A DNA stretch of 64,000 bases, from the NCBI GenBank assembly GCA_022828595.1, contig JAKGHH010000001.1:141193017-141257016 (forward strand), in the 5' to 3' direction. The position numbers and the translations under genes are program-made. Positions 44,301-56,540 of this stretch are shown here, in pieces. The number at the start of each line of letters is the position of its first letter. Position 1 is the first letter of the stretch. The notes beneath the pieces were generated by a model. The model was not told where the DNA came from and made no database searches. It saw nothing but the letters and a program-made list of their open reading frames with translations. The stretch is from Nelumbo lutea. Taxonomy: Eukaryota; Streptophyta; Magnoliopsida; Proteales; Nelumbonaceae.

Positions 44301-44594
44301 TAGGGATGTCAGTGGATTGGGTTAGGTGGTAAATCCGCACTGACCTGACCATATTGACCATATTGAGTTAGGGTTGGGTTCGTCTTAATTGGGTTTCGGG
44401 TTAGAAAACCCGCATTGGCCCGACCTGTTGACGTTAGAGCCTTAAATATTAGTATACATTATTATCAATCAGATAGATAGTATGATATACATGATGCAGG
44501 GCCGAGCGGGTTCGGTAGTGCCTCTTCATTTAGTCAGATCAGGTCGTGTTGGAGTTGATATTGTTTCAGGTTGGGTTAGGGTTTGACATGCCTA
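44301..44594. mobile_element. hAT MITE
   Basis: Ends TAGGGATGTCA and, inverted, TAGGCATGTCA. Flanks ATCATAAT (44293-44300) and ACCATAAT (44595-44602) form an 8-bp duplication with one mismatch. The interior has 'gggttaggg', 'aacccgca' and 'gggttcg' words and an AT-rich centre. Confidence 0.8.
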
Positions 44595-44629
44595 ACCATA
44601 ATTAATTCTACGGAAAGTAATCTCCTATT

Positions 44630-44790
44630 TAGGGGTGTTAATTGGATTAGATTGAGTCCAATCTCATCAGTTCATTACAAATGATCAGGTCCAATCTAAT
44701 CCAATGAATAATTTAAATCATTTTGAATCGGTTCAATTTGATTTTAATTTGGATGAGGTCCATCCTAAAATTGATCTATTGGCATTCTTA
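44630..44790. mobile_element. hAT-like MITE, short
   Basis: Ends TAGGGGTGTTAATTGG and, inverted, TAAGAATGCCAAT. 'ccaatct' and 'agattgg'-type words are repeated inside. No matching 8-base flanks, so the borders are tentative. Confidence 0.45.
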
Positions 44791-44799
44791 TCTAATTTA

Positions 44800-46200
44800 A
44801 CTTTTTTTTAATCTACAAAAGGATAGAGCATTAAGGTAATCTCAAAAAGTAATTTATTAAGACGATTTGAGAATCACCAGAAAGATTCGAGTATTCCTAA
44901 TTTAACAATGACATGACTTAAAATGGAATGGCCAATTAGGATACATATATTAGGAAGGATTATGATGAAGACAACTCTCAAAACAGATTAGAGTTATCCA
45001 TTTTTAATTGCCTTTTTCTACCAATTGGTTGGAGTGCAGCCTACTTATCTTAAGTTATATTAATGGTGCAAAGCACCGAATACCAAATATATATATAACT
45101 AGCTTGCCATTCTTGATCTACCTCCCTTTGTCCTCCTCCACCACGTCCAAGAATTTTACTTGCGTGTTCCGCCTTCTAAATTCTGATTAGACATTTTCCC
45201 TACCCAACCAAACTCCGCTTTTTATGTCCTCCATATGCAAAAGAGCCCACGATGATAACTTCTTTAATTACTGTCACCGATTCACCGGAATTTAAAATGA
45301 TCCGACCCGGCCCGGCCCAACATATTTATAGGACCAAACCGGGTTCATCTCTCACCCGTTTGCTCGGCGCCGCTAAACAAATAAAAGGGAAAGATTATGA
45401 TTGTGGTCGTCCTAATCCAAGGAAGTACCATTTCCCAATAATTGAAAGAAAGAAGGGATGTAATCAGAGGGTGTGCATGGTTCTAAAGCTGCAATTGGAA
45501 GACAGGCGCCGATGCAAAGTGGAAGCTACATGTAGGATGATGTAATATTAGTTCCTGCATCGGCTAAGGCTGATGCCCCACCACCACCGTGTTCTCTTCT
45601 TTTTTATCTTTCTTTGGAGTTTGGAGGGAAGGAGGGATCAATAGTAGGTGAGAAATTTGGGTCACTTGTTCTTTCAAAAAGCGGTTAGTGGGGAAATATG
45701 TAAAAAGCTAGCAGCTTTAATCTTTTCTTCAGATTTTTAATGTAGCTAGCAAAGTCCCACGTGAAATGCACATGGAGGGCCTCTCTCTATATATACTGAA
45801 AAATAATATCCATCATGATATTGTGGAAAAAGTTGGACGAGTTTTGAAATATATAAATATATTAGAAATGAAAAAGAAAATATTAAAACTGATATATAAA
45901 TATATAGAGAGAGAGAGAGTACTTAATGGGTTGTATTTATTTTGGGTTCTATAGAACTTCTGAAAAAAAATTATGAAGATAATCAATTATTATGTTAATT
46001 AACATGGAGATGTTATTAAGGACTACAATCTACTACAAAGGCATTTACAATGGGCTACCTAACCAATTAAGGGTGAACGTACCAGTGATCTATACACTTG
46101 GGGTAAGTTTCAAAGTTTAGATACAAATCGAATTGTAGGTTTAAGATATGCCATTTTTAATGGGTTTTTAAAAAAATAAATAAATAAGCAATGTTTCTAA
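44800..46200. other. intergenic, no gene recognised
   Basis: An open frame at 45252-45545 has no motif. GA repeats lie at 45905-45918. AT-rich elsewhere. Confidence 0.4.
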
Positions 46201-46309
46201 GGCTCCATTTGAAAGGAGTACAAATACAAATATGTAGAGCACAAAACCTTATATTTTGTATAGATTTGTACTGTACATATTTGTATTTGTACTGTTTCCA
46301 AACTAGACT
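46201..46309. mobile_element. Tourist-like MITE, family A copy 2
   Basis: TAA on both sides (46198-46200, 46310-46312). Inverted ends GGCTCCATTTGAAAGGAGTA and, inverted, AGTCTAGTTTGGAAACAGTA; inner 'acaaatacaaatatgt' is inverted. Confidence 0.7.
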
Positions 46310-46431
46310 TAAGTGTTAAATAATGTTGCTAAAACTCGCTCTATGAGAAATTTTGAGAGTAAATAATAAAATAATAATTTTTTGTTCTACCAAAACACTT
46401 GATACACATGTTCGTTCGTATTGGGTGTATT

Positions 46432-46978
46432 GATCAATGTTCAAAAAATCGGATCGGTCATAGAACCGGAGAAGGAGAGGTTCATGGTTAGAGGTTCGAT
46501 TGGGTCAAACCGGAGGTCGAACCGTGATGATGTGGCATATACATATACATACTACGCGTCATATAAATACAATATATAATATATTTTACAATTTATAATG
46601 TACTTAAATATGGTGGATGGATGGTAAGTTTCTTAATTTTTAAAACAAATGACTAGGGTCCAAGCCTTTGACTTACATTTTCTTTAAAATACGTGCATAA
46701 TAATGTAATATGTATAATAAATAGTCATTAATTAGCACAAGTAAATAGGTGGATTAGTGGTAATTAAGTAATTTCTGAAAATAAGAGGTCTTGGATTCAA
46801 ATCTTGTTAACAATATTTTAAAATTTTACTTTGTATGGACTCGAGTGATTTCATGAAACTAGTTCAATAGTTTTTCGGTTCAACCGGCCGGTCAGCTGGT
46901 TATTGGGTATGATCGAACCAGTCAGGACTCCAAGTCACGGTTCAATCAGTCGGTTGGTCCAGTTTTCTAAACACTAGT
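46432..46978. mobile_element. MITE-like element with 'accggtc' repeats and tRNA-like units
   Basis: The left end (CAATGTTCAAAAAATCGGATC) and inverted right end (CTAGTGTTTAGAAAACTGGAC) are roughly inverted. Inside are many 'ggttcgaac' and 'gaaccgg' words and two tRNA-like stretches near 46610-46680 and 46735-46815 (the second with GGATTCAAATCTTG, a B-box-like sequence). The target duplication is not clear. Confidence 0.4.
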
Positions 46979-47060
46979 ATATCGATACTTAAAACCTTGC
47001 TTGAGGTCATACCATATGTGTATGTATCACTAGCTTATTCCCTATTGGTTAGGTAACTTT

Positions 47061-47588
47061 TAGAGATGCAAACAGATCGGATCGGATTCGAATCAGTGTA
47101 TATTCAAATCTGATCCAACACTGTTCATGTTAGATCTGATCCGATCAGATTTGATAGGACTCGATTTGAAATTGAATCTTATCAGTAAGTCAGATCTTCG
47201 AATCTAATCCGATTCGACTTGTTTTCTTTACAATTTAATAAATTATTAAAAAATAAAATATACTAATTTAAATAAAATAAAAACAAAAAATAAAAATATT
47301 ATTTATTTATTTTTATTTTTATAATAAATAAATAATAGAGCAATTTATAAAAACATAATATAAAAATATATTTATAAATAAATAAATAACATGTATATGT
47401 ATTATATATATACATATATATATATATATGTATATATATATTTATATTTATAAATATATAATAAAGATCGAATTAGATAGGAGATGATTCAAATCCAATC
47501 CAATTTCTGATCGGATCCTATTATCCAATCCAATCCGAAGATCTAAACAGCAATTATCAGAATTCGACCAATCCATTTTCAACCCCAA
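47061..47588. mobile_element. hAT MITE
   Basis: Flanks GTAACTTT (47053-47060) and GTAACTTG (47589-47596) differ at one base. Ends TAGAGATGCAAAC and, inverted, TTGGGGTTGAAAA are partly similar. The interior has 'gatcggat' and 'atccgatc' words around a TA-rich core (about 47220-47460). Confidence 0.6.
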
Positions 47589-49687
47589 GTAACTTGTTAT
47601 ACATGTCTTTTTTGTTTTCTGAAGCAGATGAGAAGTGTATTTAACATAGTATTTACTTAAAGGGCAAAGTTATTGAAAAATCAATAAACAATTAAATCCC
47701 CTAATTTAGGCCGACCCAGAGAAAGAGATGGTAACTTTATTGAAATGTTATTTTTTGAAAATTAACTAAAGTGCGTGGTGTAGAGATTATTCTAGACGCC
47801 AGGGTTGCGGCTTGCCAACTTTGGAAGCTACAAAATGAATGGAATTTGAATGCAAATTGCCTATGTGATGATGCAAAACGCACATGGTCGGGGCCCCTTT
47901 GATCCCTTGGAATTCCTTTATTACTTTCTCGTGATTTTACACAAAGGCCAAGATGTGGTTGTAATATGTCAACAATGCTATCACTTACCAATAGTTAAAT
48001 TCCTTTTTCTTTTTTTTTTTTTTTTTTTTTTGCTCCATGCTTTTACTGAGAATTCCTGTTTCAAGTTGCAGAGACCCTCATAAACAGTGAGTGCTGAATC
48101 AAAGATTTACCATCTTTGTCAACAATTTCTAACCAAAAGGCATAACCCACGTGCCAAATTCAACACACCATCAATTAACAAAAAACAAACCCAAAACCCA
48201 GAGACTATGAGACCGTATCAGTAACTATGAACTGCTTATGTTGATTAATGTAGTCTCAAAACTCAAGGACTACACATCAAGTTGGCAATATTGCAGATAA
48301 GGAATGGACTCTAAATTATCAGAGCTATTCCAGATTCTCACAAGATCTAATTGAAATTACAGGTTGGTATTGAGATAACAATTGTTGCCTCCGCCATCCA
48401 TGGACAAAGCAAAAGGAAGATATGTGGCCCAACAATTAGCCAAGGGCTTGAAAATTTCTTGGTACTTGCACTGTTTGCATTGTCCAAATGCTGCCTTCAT
48501 TTACCGTACATTGGCAAGAGATTAATTGGTAGGAGAATGCTCTTTGGTATTATAGGCATCAAGAAATCTTTTCCGGTGAACTTGATGAGGCAGAGGTTGG
48601 CAAGGAAAAAACATGATCTTGATATCAGAGGGAGGTTTGCTATGATTCCTGGAAAACAGTATGGGATTTTTTTTTTTTTTGGATAAATTAGGGAGGCTAC
48701 ACACGCCGAGAGGAAAGAGCACATTATGGGATTTGGTGCATGTTCTTGTCCATATTTAAAAAAATTTAAAGAACAAGAGTAAAGTAAAGGAGACTTCTTG
48801 ACGACTCTGTTGGAAATAACTAATTAACTATGGCAAGCGAGGTCCTAGTCAAATTTGAAAAGAAGGGGGAGGTTTTAGCATTTACGAAAAATGTCAAGTG
48901 AGGTTTTAGTCTTTTATTCTAAACTACTGAACATGTAGTGCATTTACACCTAACAATATCTCTAAGACAAAACTATTTACAATTCATGAACAGTTTTTGA
49001 ACAGTTATAAGTGGGCAGTTTCTTAACTGTTATATTATAAGTGAGTAGTTTTTTGAGTGAAAATAAAGAACATATATACCCTTTTTTATGCCCATTGTAT
49101 ATTGCTTAGATAAGGGGTAAAAATGTCTAACGAAAAGTCTAAAAAATTGGGCTATTCACTCTTTTATTAGTAGTATAGATTAAAAAGTAAATGGCTAAAA
49201 CCTCCCCAGAAGTTTTTGACACAATTACAAATAGACCCCCTCTATTAGAGTCCTCTAACCAGAGATACAAAAATGTCCAAATTATTCATGCACTTACTTT
49301 TGACCAAAGTGTTTATTTTCCAATTTTCTTTACATATCAATCACTACCCCAGGCCCTTCCAATATGTCATCCAAAGTTGATTTATTTTCTAAATGTTCCC
49401 TTTATATCAATCACTCAAAAGGTTAACCGAATTTATGTTCATAAAGTTTGTATTGTTTATACATAGAAACCAGCCTCAATAATAACTGCATGGGTAATGT
49501 GGACATTTTTGTGTCTCTTGTTAAAGGATTTTAACAAAGGGGATCTACTTGTAACTATGTTAGAAGTTTAAGGCATATGATTACAATTACCAAACTTCAA
49601 GGGAGGTTTCGGCAACGGTGAAAAATTTCAAGAGATGTTTCAGCAATTTACCCTAAATTTAAAGGTTTTGACGGCTACTGCTACTAA
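47589..49687. other. intergenic, no gene recognised
   Basis: A T run lies at 48008-48030, another at 48667-48680 followed by 'ggataaattagggaggctac', which may be the tail of a retroposon. Open frames at 48351-48686 and 49191-49466 have no motif. Confidence 0.4.
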
Positions 49688-49812
49688 GCTCAGTTTGGAA
49701 AGAATACAAATACAAACATGTACAATGCAAAGCCTTTTATTATGTATTATTTTGTATGTATTTATATTGTACATATTTGTATTTGTACTCTTTCAAAAGG
49801 CTTGGTTTGGAC
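49688..49812. mobile_element. Tourist-like MITE, family A copy 3
   Basis: TAA on both sides (49685-49687, 49813-49815). GCTCAGTTTGGAAAGAATAC at the left; inverted 'gtacaaatacaaatatgtac' near the right end. The right end carries about 15 extra bases compared with copies 1 and 2. Confidence 0.6.
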
Positions 49813-49937
49813 TAAAGACTAAGGAACAATTCCCCATTTGACTATTGTTACTTATATTTAAAGTAATTAACTAGGATAGGAAAGGACTAAAGACTAAGGA
49901 GCAATAGCCAAGGATGGAAAGTCAAAAACACACTTTA

Positions 49938-50110
49938 CATTACATGTTCGATTTGGTTTGGGTTGGTTTCAATTTTTACACTTGAAAACTAAAACCAACC
50001 TGATCTATTGGTTTATTTACTTACAAGAACTGAAACTGACTAGTGATTTTGAAAAGCTGACCAAATCAAATTGGATCAAGTTGGTTTGACTCACATTATG
50101 AACACCCCTA
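49938..50110. mobile_element. hAT MITE fragment
   Basis: Right end, inverted, TAGGGGTGTTCATAATGTGA is a good hAT terminus. The interior has 'ttggtttgggttggttt' words. The left end is decayed. It abuts the LINE relic where the LINE reading frame stops. Confidence 0.5.
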
Positions 50111-52950
50111 GTTAGGACAATTTGAAGGGATCCTTGGTCAGAGATCTAGTTTCCTTGGGGATCCCTTAATCTGCAGACCATAGTCATATGTCTTCTAATA
50201 AGAATTGTAGTGTGAAAGAACTTTGTGTTATGATCCTCAATTCTTAGCCAATTGATTCTCAATTTTTGGGCCCAATGAATTTCCTCACTTTTTTGTAGGA
50301 TATTCAATCTTTTTCAGTAGATTGTTCCTTGTTTTGCTATATCTATCTATCTATCTATTTCAGGTGTACATTCTTGAAGTGCTCTTGGATTCAAATCCAT
50401 AGCAGATTTCTAAAAGTGTAACACTTCATCGATAATTTATGACCTTGAAACCGAGATCCTTTAGTCTCTCATGCTTCCTTAACTTCCTCTTGAAGTGTAG
50501 AGTCCAACAAACATATAGCTTTAAATCTAAAAGGTCTGACCCACATGTTGTCTTAGAATTTGTGTCCATTAAAATAGGACCTTAGTTTGACTCTATAAAA
50601 AGGAAGATTAAACAGTTCACCATTAGAAAAAGATCTTCTCCATGGAGTACTTAAGAAAGATTTGTCCTCTCTCATAAACCATTCTTCTCCCCTATTGGTT
50701 GTTTCTCCATATGAAGAAATTTCCCTTGAGAGGGATTTTAATGAGATCAAATGTAAATATTAGACAAAACAAAATTTTGTCAATATTAACCCTTTTGGAA
50801 ACACCTTGAGCTTTTTCAATATTGTTGGTTAAAGCATTTCAATCTCTTAAGATGAGATAGTCTGTATTACCAACACTATTTTGCAATATTCTTAATGAGA
50901 TTTCAAAACACTTTTCTATTTTAAGGTTGTGGGGGGTAAGGGTGAGCAAATGGGTAGGTTCTATCTATAACCGAATGGAACCAACCTTCAATCGGCCTTG
51001 AACCAACCCTACCCGATTTGTTACAAAGTAGGGTCTAGTTCCAAATACTTGGAGCAAACCCCCACCCAGGTCGGTTCCAGGGTCAAGGGGTTTACCCTAC
51101 CTGAACCAACCCGATAAACTGACCTTGGTGGAACCAGCCTTGGAACTGAACTTGCCTTTAAATAAACCCCAAAATATTTTTAAGGATTTGAAGATTTGAG
51201 CCCAAGCACACATGGTTACAAAAGCCTTGGTCTGATTGGTCTCACTTGACCATTTATTTTCATTTTAATATTATGATAATCTACATTTTAAATTACTCAT
51301 TTTAATCAATAATGATAATATAAGTTTTAAACTATATATTATCATGGTTGAAAATCAAGTTTTTGAAGGACATGTTTATGACAATCAAGTCCTTAAACTA
51401 TATATTATCATGATTAAATTACTCAATTTAATCAATAAAGATAGTATAGGTTCCACTAGTAGACCCTGGAACCGACTTCGAAATCGCCAAGGCCAGAACT
51501 GACCTTCACAGGGTAGGTTCCGTTTTAAAAACTTGGAACCAACCCCTATAGAGTAGGTTCCAAGTTCTACCATGAAACCGAACCGAACCGACCCATGCTC
51601 ACCCCTAGTGGGGGCATATAAGAAATTGCAAAAACAATCTTTGTTATCTACTTTGTCAAAAATTAAAGTTTAGATAAGCCTTTCATTATGGAAGATAATA
51701 TTTATATCAACTTTGTTAAAATTCAAAAAATCCAAATACCCCTAGAAAAACCTATTGAATTTACCAAAAAAAAGAGAGTTAAATTGTTGTTTTTTAGCAA
51801 TTCTTTCACCCCTAATTCTATACTCTCATTTCTACAACAAAAGCAAACTACAAGCTTATGCAAATTTTTAAGACCCAAAAAATGACTACAAAAGTTTGGC
51901 ATACTAGCCCTCCTAATTTTATCCCAAAATTTTTATTTTTTTCATAGATTTTCCCTTTTACTTCTTGACAACCCTAGCTATAATTTCGGCCCTAATGACC
52001 CTATCAAGCTTTGGTTCCCTCTCATCAGTTAGAGGGGCTTTAAAATGAGGGAGGATTCCATTCACTTTGTCCTTATCATTTTGCTTCTCCCATTCTTTTT
52101 CTAAATTGTTCATTTCTATGTTTTGGGATTACTCAGCTTCATTTGCATCCCCAATTTCCACAAGCAAGTCATCATCTTCTTTGTATTCACCCTCCTTGTC
52201 TTATAGGTTTTTCGGTCCTTCATTTGTTTTCCTATTTGGAATGAGAGTGTGGTCTAGCAAGCATGTAAGAGGATCCTCACATCCTTGGGGTGATTCTATA
52301 ACCTTTAAGAGTGTGGCCTTCTAGGTTTTTCAATCATTCATTTGTTTTCGATCCCCAAACTCTAGCCAACATTGAAACTTTTATTTTTCTCTTAGTCACT
52401 GTTATGTCCAGTTCTTACCTTGTTGTTTATTTGGGTTTCTAGGCTTGCCAGGATCCTCACACCCTTGGGATGCATGGCTTTTGTGACCCAAAGTCATCCT
52501 ATTTTTCTTTCTTTTGTCCATGAACCGAGTTCCATGAGTCTTGTTGGGCTAGCTTTCCCCCTAGTTTTGTTGAGTGCACTCATTTTTCTTTCTATCACAC
52601 CTAGAACAGACTCTTGTATTTCCTAGTAAATGGTGTATGAGCATTGGATTCCCTCACAAATTGTGGGTATACGTAGAATCACGGGTTTGTTGATATCCAT
52701 TTGCACACATGCATGAGCAAAAATACATTTCTATTTCAATAGAGTGGCCATATCGGGCTTTGTTACCTTGCCCACCTATCTAAGAATTTTTTGAGTAGAC
52801 CAAAGGTTTATAACTCCATGGGCAAATTTGGGATTTTCACCCAAATCTCTATTGGAGATATGTCGTCATATCTAGCTTCATTAGGGGAGGGGGTTTGGGA
52901 TTGTTAGAGTGGTGTTGTGCCATTCAAATGGCCCCTATAGGGGATTCAAT
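50111..52950 (-). mobile_element. LINE-1 (L1-type) retrotransposon relic, 3' part missing
   Basis: On the minus strand, 52900-52370 resembles ORF1 of plant L1: GENPKFAHGVINLW, KCIFAHACVQMDINKPV, IPTICEGIQCSYTI. The endonuclease follows near 51900-51690: ASMPNFCSHFLGLKN and VNSIGFSRGIWIF (family NSxGFSGGIW). After the MITE at 50937-51607 come GNFFIWRNNQ, RRMVYERGQIFL (about 50740-50640), then QKLRINWLRIEDHNTKFFHT (about 50280-50220), the run-up to RT. The RT core is absent. Many stops and frameshifts. Confidence 0.75.
50937..51607. mobile_element. hAT MITE inserted in the LINE endonuclease
   Basis: Ends TAAGGGTGAGCA and, inverted, TAGGGGTGAGCA. Flanks GTGGGGGG (50929-50936) and GTGGGGGC (51608-51615) are an 8-bp duplication with one mismatch. 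The interior has 'ggttccaa', 'accaaccc' and 'cgaaccgaacc' words and an AT-rich middle. Confidence 0.85.
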
Positions 52951-53199
52951 ATCAACAAATACCAAAAAACAAGCATCGTTTTTTTTTTCTTTTTTATTCA
53001 CTTTACTTTAGTCTAGGAAATAATCATCTTAAAAATATTTTTCAATGCATTTCAAAATAATGAACTCATTTTTCATAATTTGTTTAGATGACCAAAAGAA
53101 AAAAAAATGTACCTTATGGGTATCTTGAGGCAGAGCCCGTTTTGGCTATTTTATTTGGTCCATGCATCTCATTTGTGAAACCAAGTTCATGCCCTCTTT
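52951..53199. other. no feature recognised; possible LINE 5' leader
   Basis: Mixed T-rich and A-rich sequence between the LINE ORF1 relic and the next repeat-like region. Confidence 0.3.
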
Positions 53200-53249
53200 T
53201 TTTATAAGTTTCCACTCTCCTAGTGAAGGAAGGGAAAATCCATCATATG

Positions 53250-54590
53250 GATGGATGAACTAGATGGTTGGACGAAATTTCAAAAAATTTCTTTTACCCT
53301 TTCTGGAATCGCATTTCCAGTTTTAGAAAAACTGCATTTTTCAATGATCGTTTTTGCACTGAAGTGGATCAAATCTAAAACCAAAAGAAAGAGAGAAGGA
53401 TGCCTGATACAGATTCCACACAAGTAGCTCCCAAAGTGGGTGTTCATGCCTAAAGAGGGTACCAAAACCAGCTTCCACTGAAGATGGCACAGCTTAGGGT
53501 GAAGTCGGTTCAGCAACGCAGCCCTTCATCAAGAACTACAATCCAACAACTTGGATTGAGCAAGGGAGATGAGCACGAAATTAATCTGATTTTTCTTGCA
53601 AAAATCAAAAACCAAGACTGATCAAGATCAATCACTAGATAGAGAACAAACTAGGGTTTGGGTGGCAAGAGCAAAGTAAGAAAACTGAGAGCAGAAAGGT
53701 TGATCTCTGGAGCAGTTTGCCCTCCTCTATTTATAAGCAGTAAAGATCAACTTCTCCTAATCCAATTAGGAGCTTCCTAATCCAAATCTTTATCTGGATC
53801 TAAACTCTTTAAGTGGATAAGAGTTATCCTCTCATCTCATTGTTGATATAAGCCCATATCCATACCCATATTCTTCCAAGTCACATGACTGCTTAAGCAA
53901 GTAGGCTCACATCCCGTTTTAGTTGCTGGCCAATTTGGCTCTCTTTGTATGGCATATGACCCTAACAATGACCTTACAAAAAGCCCATATGGGTTCAGCC
54001 TAGCTTCTGTGACAAATCCTGGCCGAATTCATTGCTAAGCACAATGAACCCCTAAGTCCATCAGTATGAGCTCTTAATGGGCCCAACATTTACACTAAAT
54101 GGTCCTTGAGTCTAGCCATCCTATGAAGGCCCAAGGACAATGGTCTTAAGTGAAATTAGCCCATCAAGTATAACAGCCCTAAATGGCCTTACACTTAACA
54201 TCTCAACCCTTAATGATCAAACACTACCCGACAAGAGAGGACCTCTCCCTCGGTTGTAAGGTGCAGTGTTGCACTCTCTACTCAGATGGATCCCACAAAT
54301 TAAAACATTTTGCAAACCTTTTTATTAAAACATAATATATATATATATTGCAAAACAAATCTCAAACAAATTTGAAATTGATTGCCGGTAGTTTTGGTTT
54401 CCATCAAAGAGAGTGTAGTCCCGATCATTCACTTTGTCCGACAAAGGAACTGATCCTGTCACTATGATCACCCACTCGAGTGAATTCTCAAATTGTCCCA
54501 ACATACCCAGGTTTTGACCCCTAGAGGATTTCACTGATTGGCATATCAAAGACAACCCAATCTGACACCAAGTGTAGTACCATAATCAAG
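53250..54590 (-). mobile_element. possible LTR of a retrotransposon
   Basis: On the minus strand there is a strong TATA box (TATAAATA, 53735-53728) followed by a leader with 'ccaaaccctagtttgttctc', and no protein frame. The layout looks like U3-R-U5. I cannot define TG...CA borders or a target duplication. A host promoter with a first exon is the alternative. Confidence 0.35.
53728..53735 (-). promoter_or_regulatory. TATA box, minus strand
   Basis: TATAAATA followed by 'gaggagggcaaactg', about 50 bases before an 'accctag' leader. It supports transcription toward lower coordinates at some time. Confidence 0.4.
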
Positions 54591-55540
54591 TCTAGGGGTT
54601 AGATTTAATTTTCCAATTTTGCCCACTAGTATCCAAGGTCCAGGGCATAACTAGAAAATGGTTCAGGTTCAGTGTTTCAAACAAAACACACACTACATGT
54701 GCTTCGGGTCTAACCCTAGCAATTGAGACAAGCTACCACAACCTACTTGGCAGCACATTAGTGTCAGCCTTAGCAGGATAAACTTCCCCAAATTTATCCA
54801 ACTGAGAACATTCTAAACTAACACGAGTCTCATAAGTGTCCAGTTTAAGGGTAATTACATAAAAACACACCAAATATAACATGAATCAATTATGTACTTT
54901 CACTCATTTACAATAAATGGATCTTGTACATCAACCTGATTGGAGTTAAGGGCATACACTATCTAACACCTGGTTCAACCGGTTCTTGGTTTTCAATGAG
55001 GACTCACTTGGCTTTGGAAGATTGCTCATTAATCAACTCAAGTTTCAACCAGTTCTTGAACCTATGAAGTTGTATTGAGTTAGTCTGAGTATTAACACAT
55101 AATCCTCTTTAACCTTTCCTCCTTGTTTTTCCCCATTACACTGATATGGTAATTTTCCTACCCCAATCCCATTTTCACTTGAATGACCACCTGTGGTATC
55201 AACCAAGCCAATGGGTTCTTGTCTCCAACTTGATCACCAAACCCACTGCTACAGTTGGCTAAGATCTGAGCCGCCTCCAACTCCAATAAACTCACTTCCC
55301 ACCAAGTACTTTATTGGAGGGAGATTCAAAATTTCAAGAATATCCTCTCTCCCTCCCTTTTGTTTTGGTTTTGCCTTCTCTCTTTCCCTCCTCTTGCTTG
55401 TAGGAGACTCTTGTTTCACATGTTTGGGAAAAGAGTTGGCTTTGAGAATATTACTAGGATTGCTCTCTCTATAAGTTGGGGGTTGGGGGTGCTTTTCACA
55501 CACGCACACATTGAGCCAAGTTAGGCTGGGTCAGGATAGG
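54591..55540. other. intergenic, no gene recognised
   Basis: Frames at 55193-55474 (plus) and 55249-55509 (minus) overlap each other in pyrimidine-rich sequence and have no motif. Confidence 0.35.
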
Positions 55541-56540
55541 GTGTGGGCGTGGGTGCATGTACGTGTACGCGTACATGCACGCTACACCAGATCATTTTTT
55601 TGCCTTTGAGCAGTTTAAACCATTTTGACTTTTCAAAGTTAGTTTGAAACATTTTTTATCTTCTCCTTCATGTTCTTTCTGTGTCTCTATGTCTCTTCGA
55701 ACAGGTGGCTTGTTGCATTGTTCTAGAGAGACACTTCACTTTGTAAAGACACATTTGTGTCCGTTCGGGTGACTGAGAACACTTTATAAATAGAGTAGTG
55801 GTCGACCTAGTGTCACACCAACAAATTCACTGTTCTATGTCTCTTTCCTTCTTGAGCATCATTTCTAAGTGGTTCACGGAGGTCTAGTAAACGGGTGCAC
55901 ATCTACCAGTGCCTGTGGGATGCTTTATCTTGGCAACTGATTTACAATCACCTAACTACACTGTAGGGAGCAAATACAATTTTAAGGAGAATGACCAAGT
56001 GGCATAACTCAACCTCCCTTCTCTGCTGCTTTACCTTCACAGTTCTGCAACGTTATCGACATTTGGTTTAAAAACGTTTACCGATAAATTCCATTCTACC
56101 TTATTCACATTATTTATCTAACATTCTTTCTCTCTCTAGTCTCTAACTTATTATTCAGATCTTTGATCCTAAGGTACTTGCACTTTTGATAGGGCTTATC
56201 TTTGTTGGAGTTCCGTCATAGCTCCGAGTTGGTCCTGAAGTCTTCGGCCGGTCCTGTAAACGTTGGCAAGATCACCGAAGGCGAAGAGTTCTCACCACAC
56301 CCACATGTGCCCTACATCACGTCCCAACCGTGTATTGGGATCATCTCCGCACGCTGAGACGTGAATGTGTCGGTGGAACGCCCTCTATAGGGCGCCAATT
56401 TGGGCTCTCTCGCCACACTAACTGAGACGAGATCTGCTCCTCGCACCAACCTCACAACGTATCCCAGCCGCCCGCACATCGAAACATTTTCCGTACTGTG
56501 TTTGTTATTCATTGTGAGACATTCTCAATAAACGGTGGGA
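55540..56540. mobile_element. possible LTR-retrotransposon fragments
   Basis: Plus-strand TATAAATAG at 55785-55793 is followed about 270 bases later by 'aacgttatcgacatttgg', which resembles an LTR/primer-site junction. On the other strand AAATTGGCGCCC near 56400-56389 is a second primer-site-like sequence. No coding domain. Evidence is circumstantial. Confidence 0.3.
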
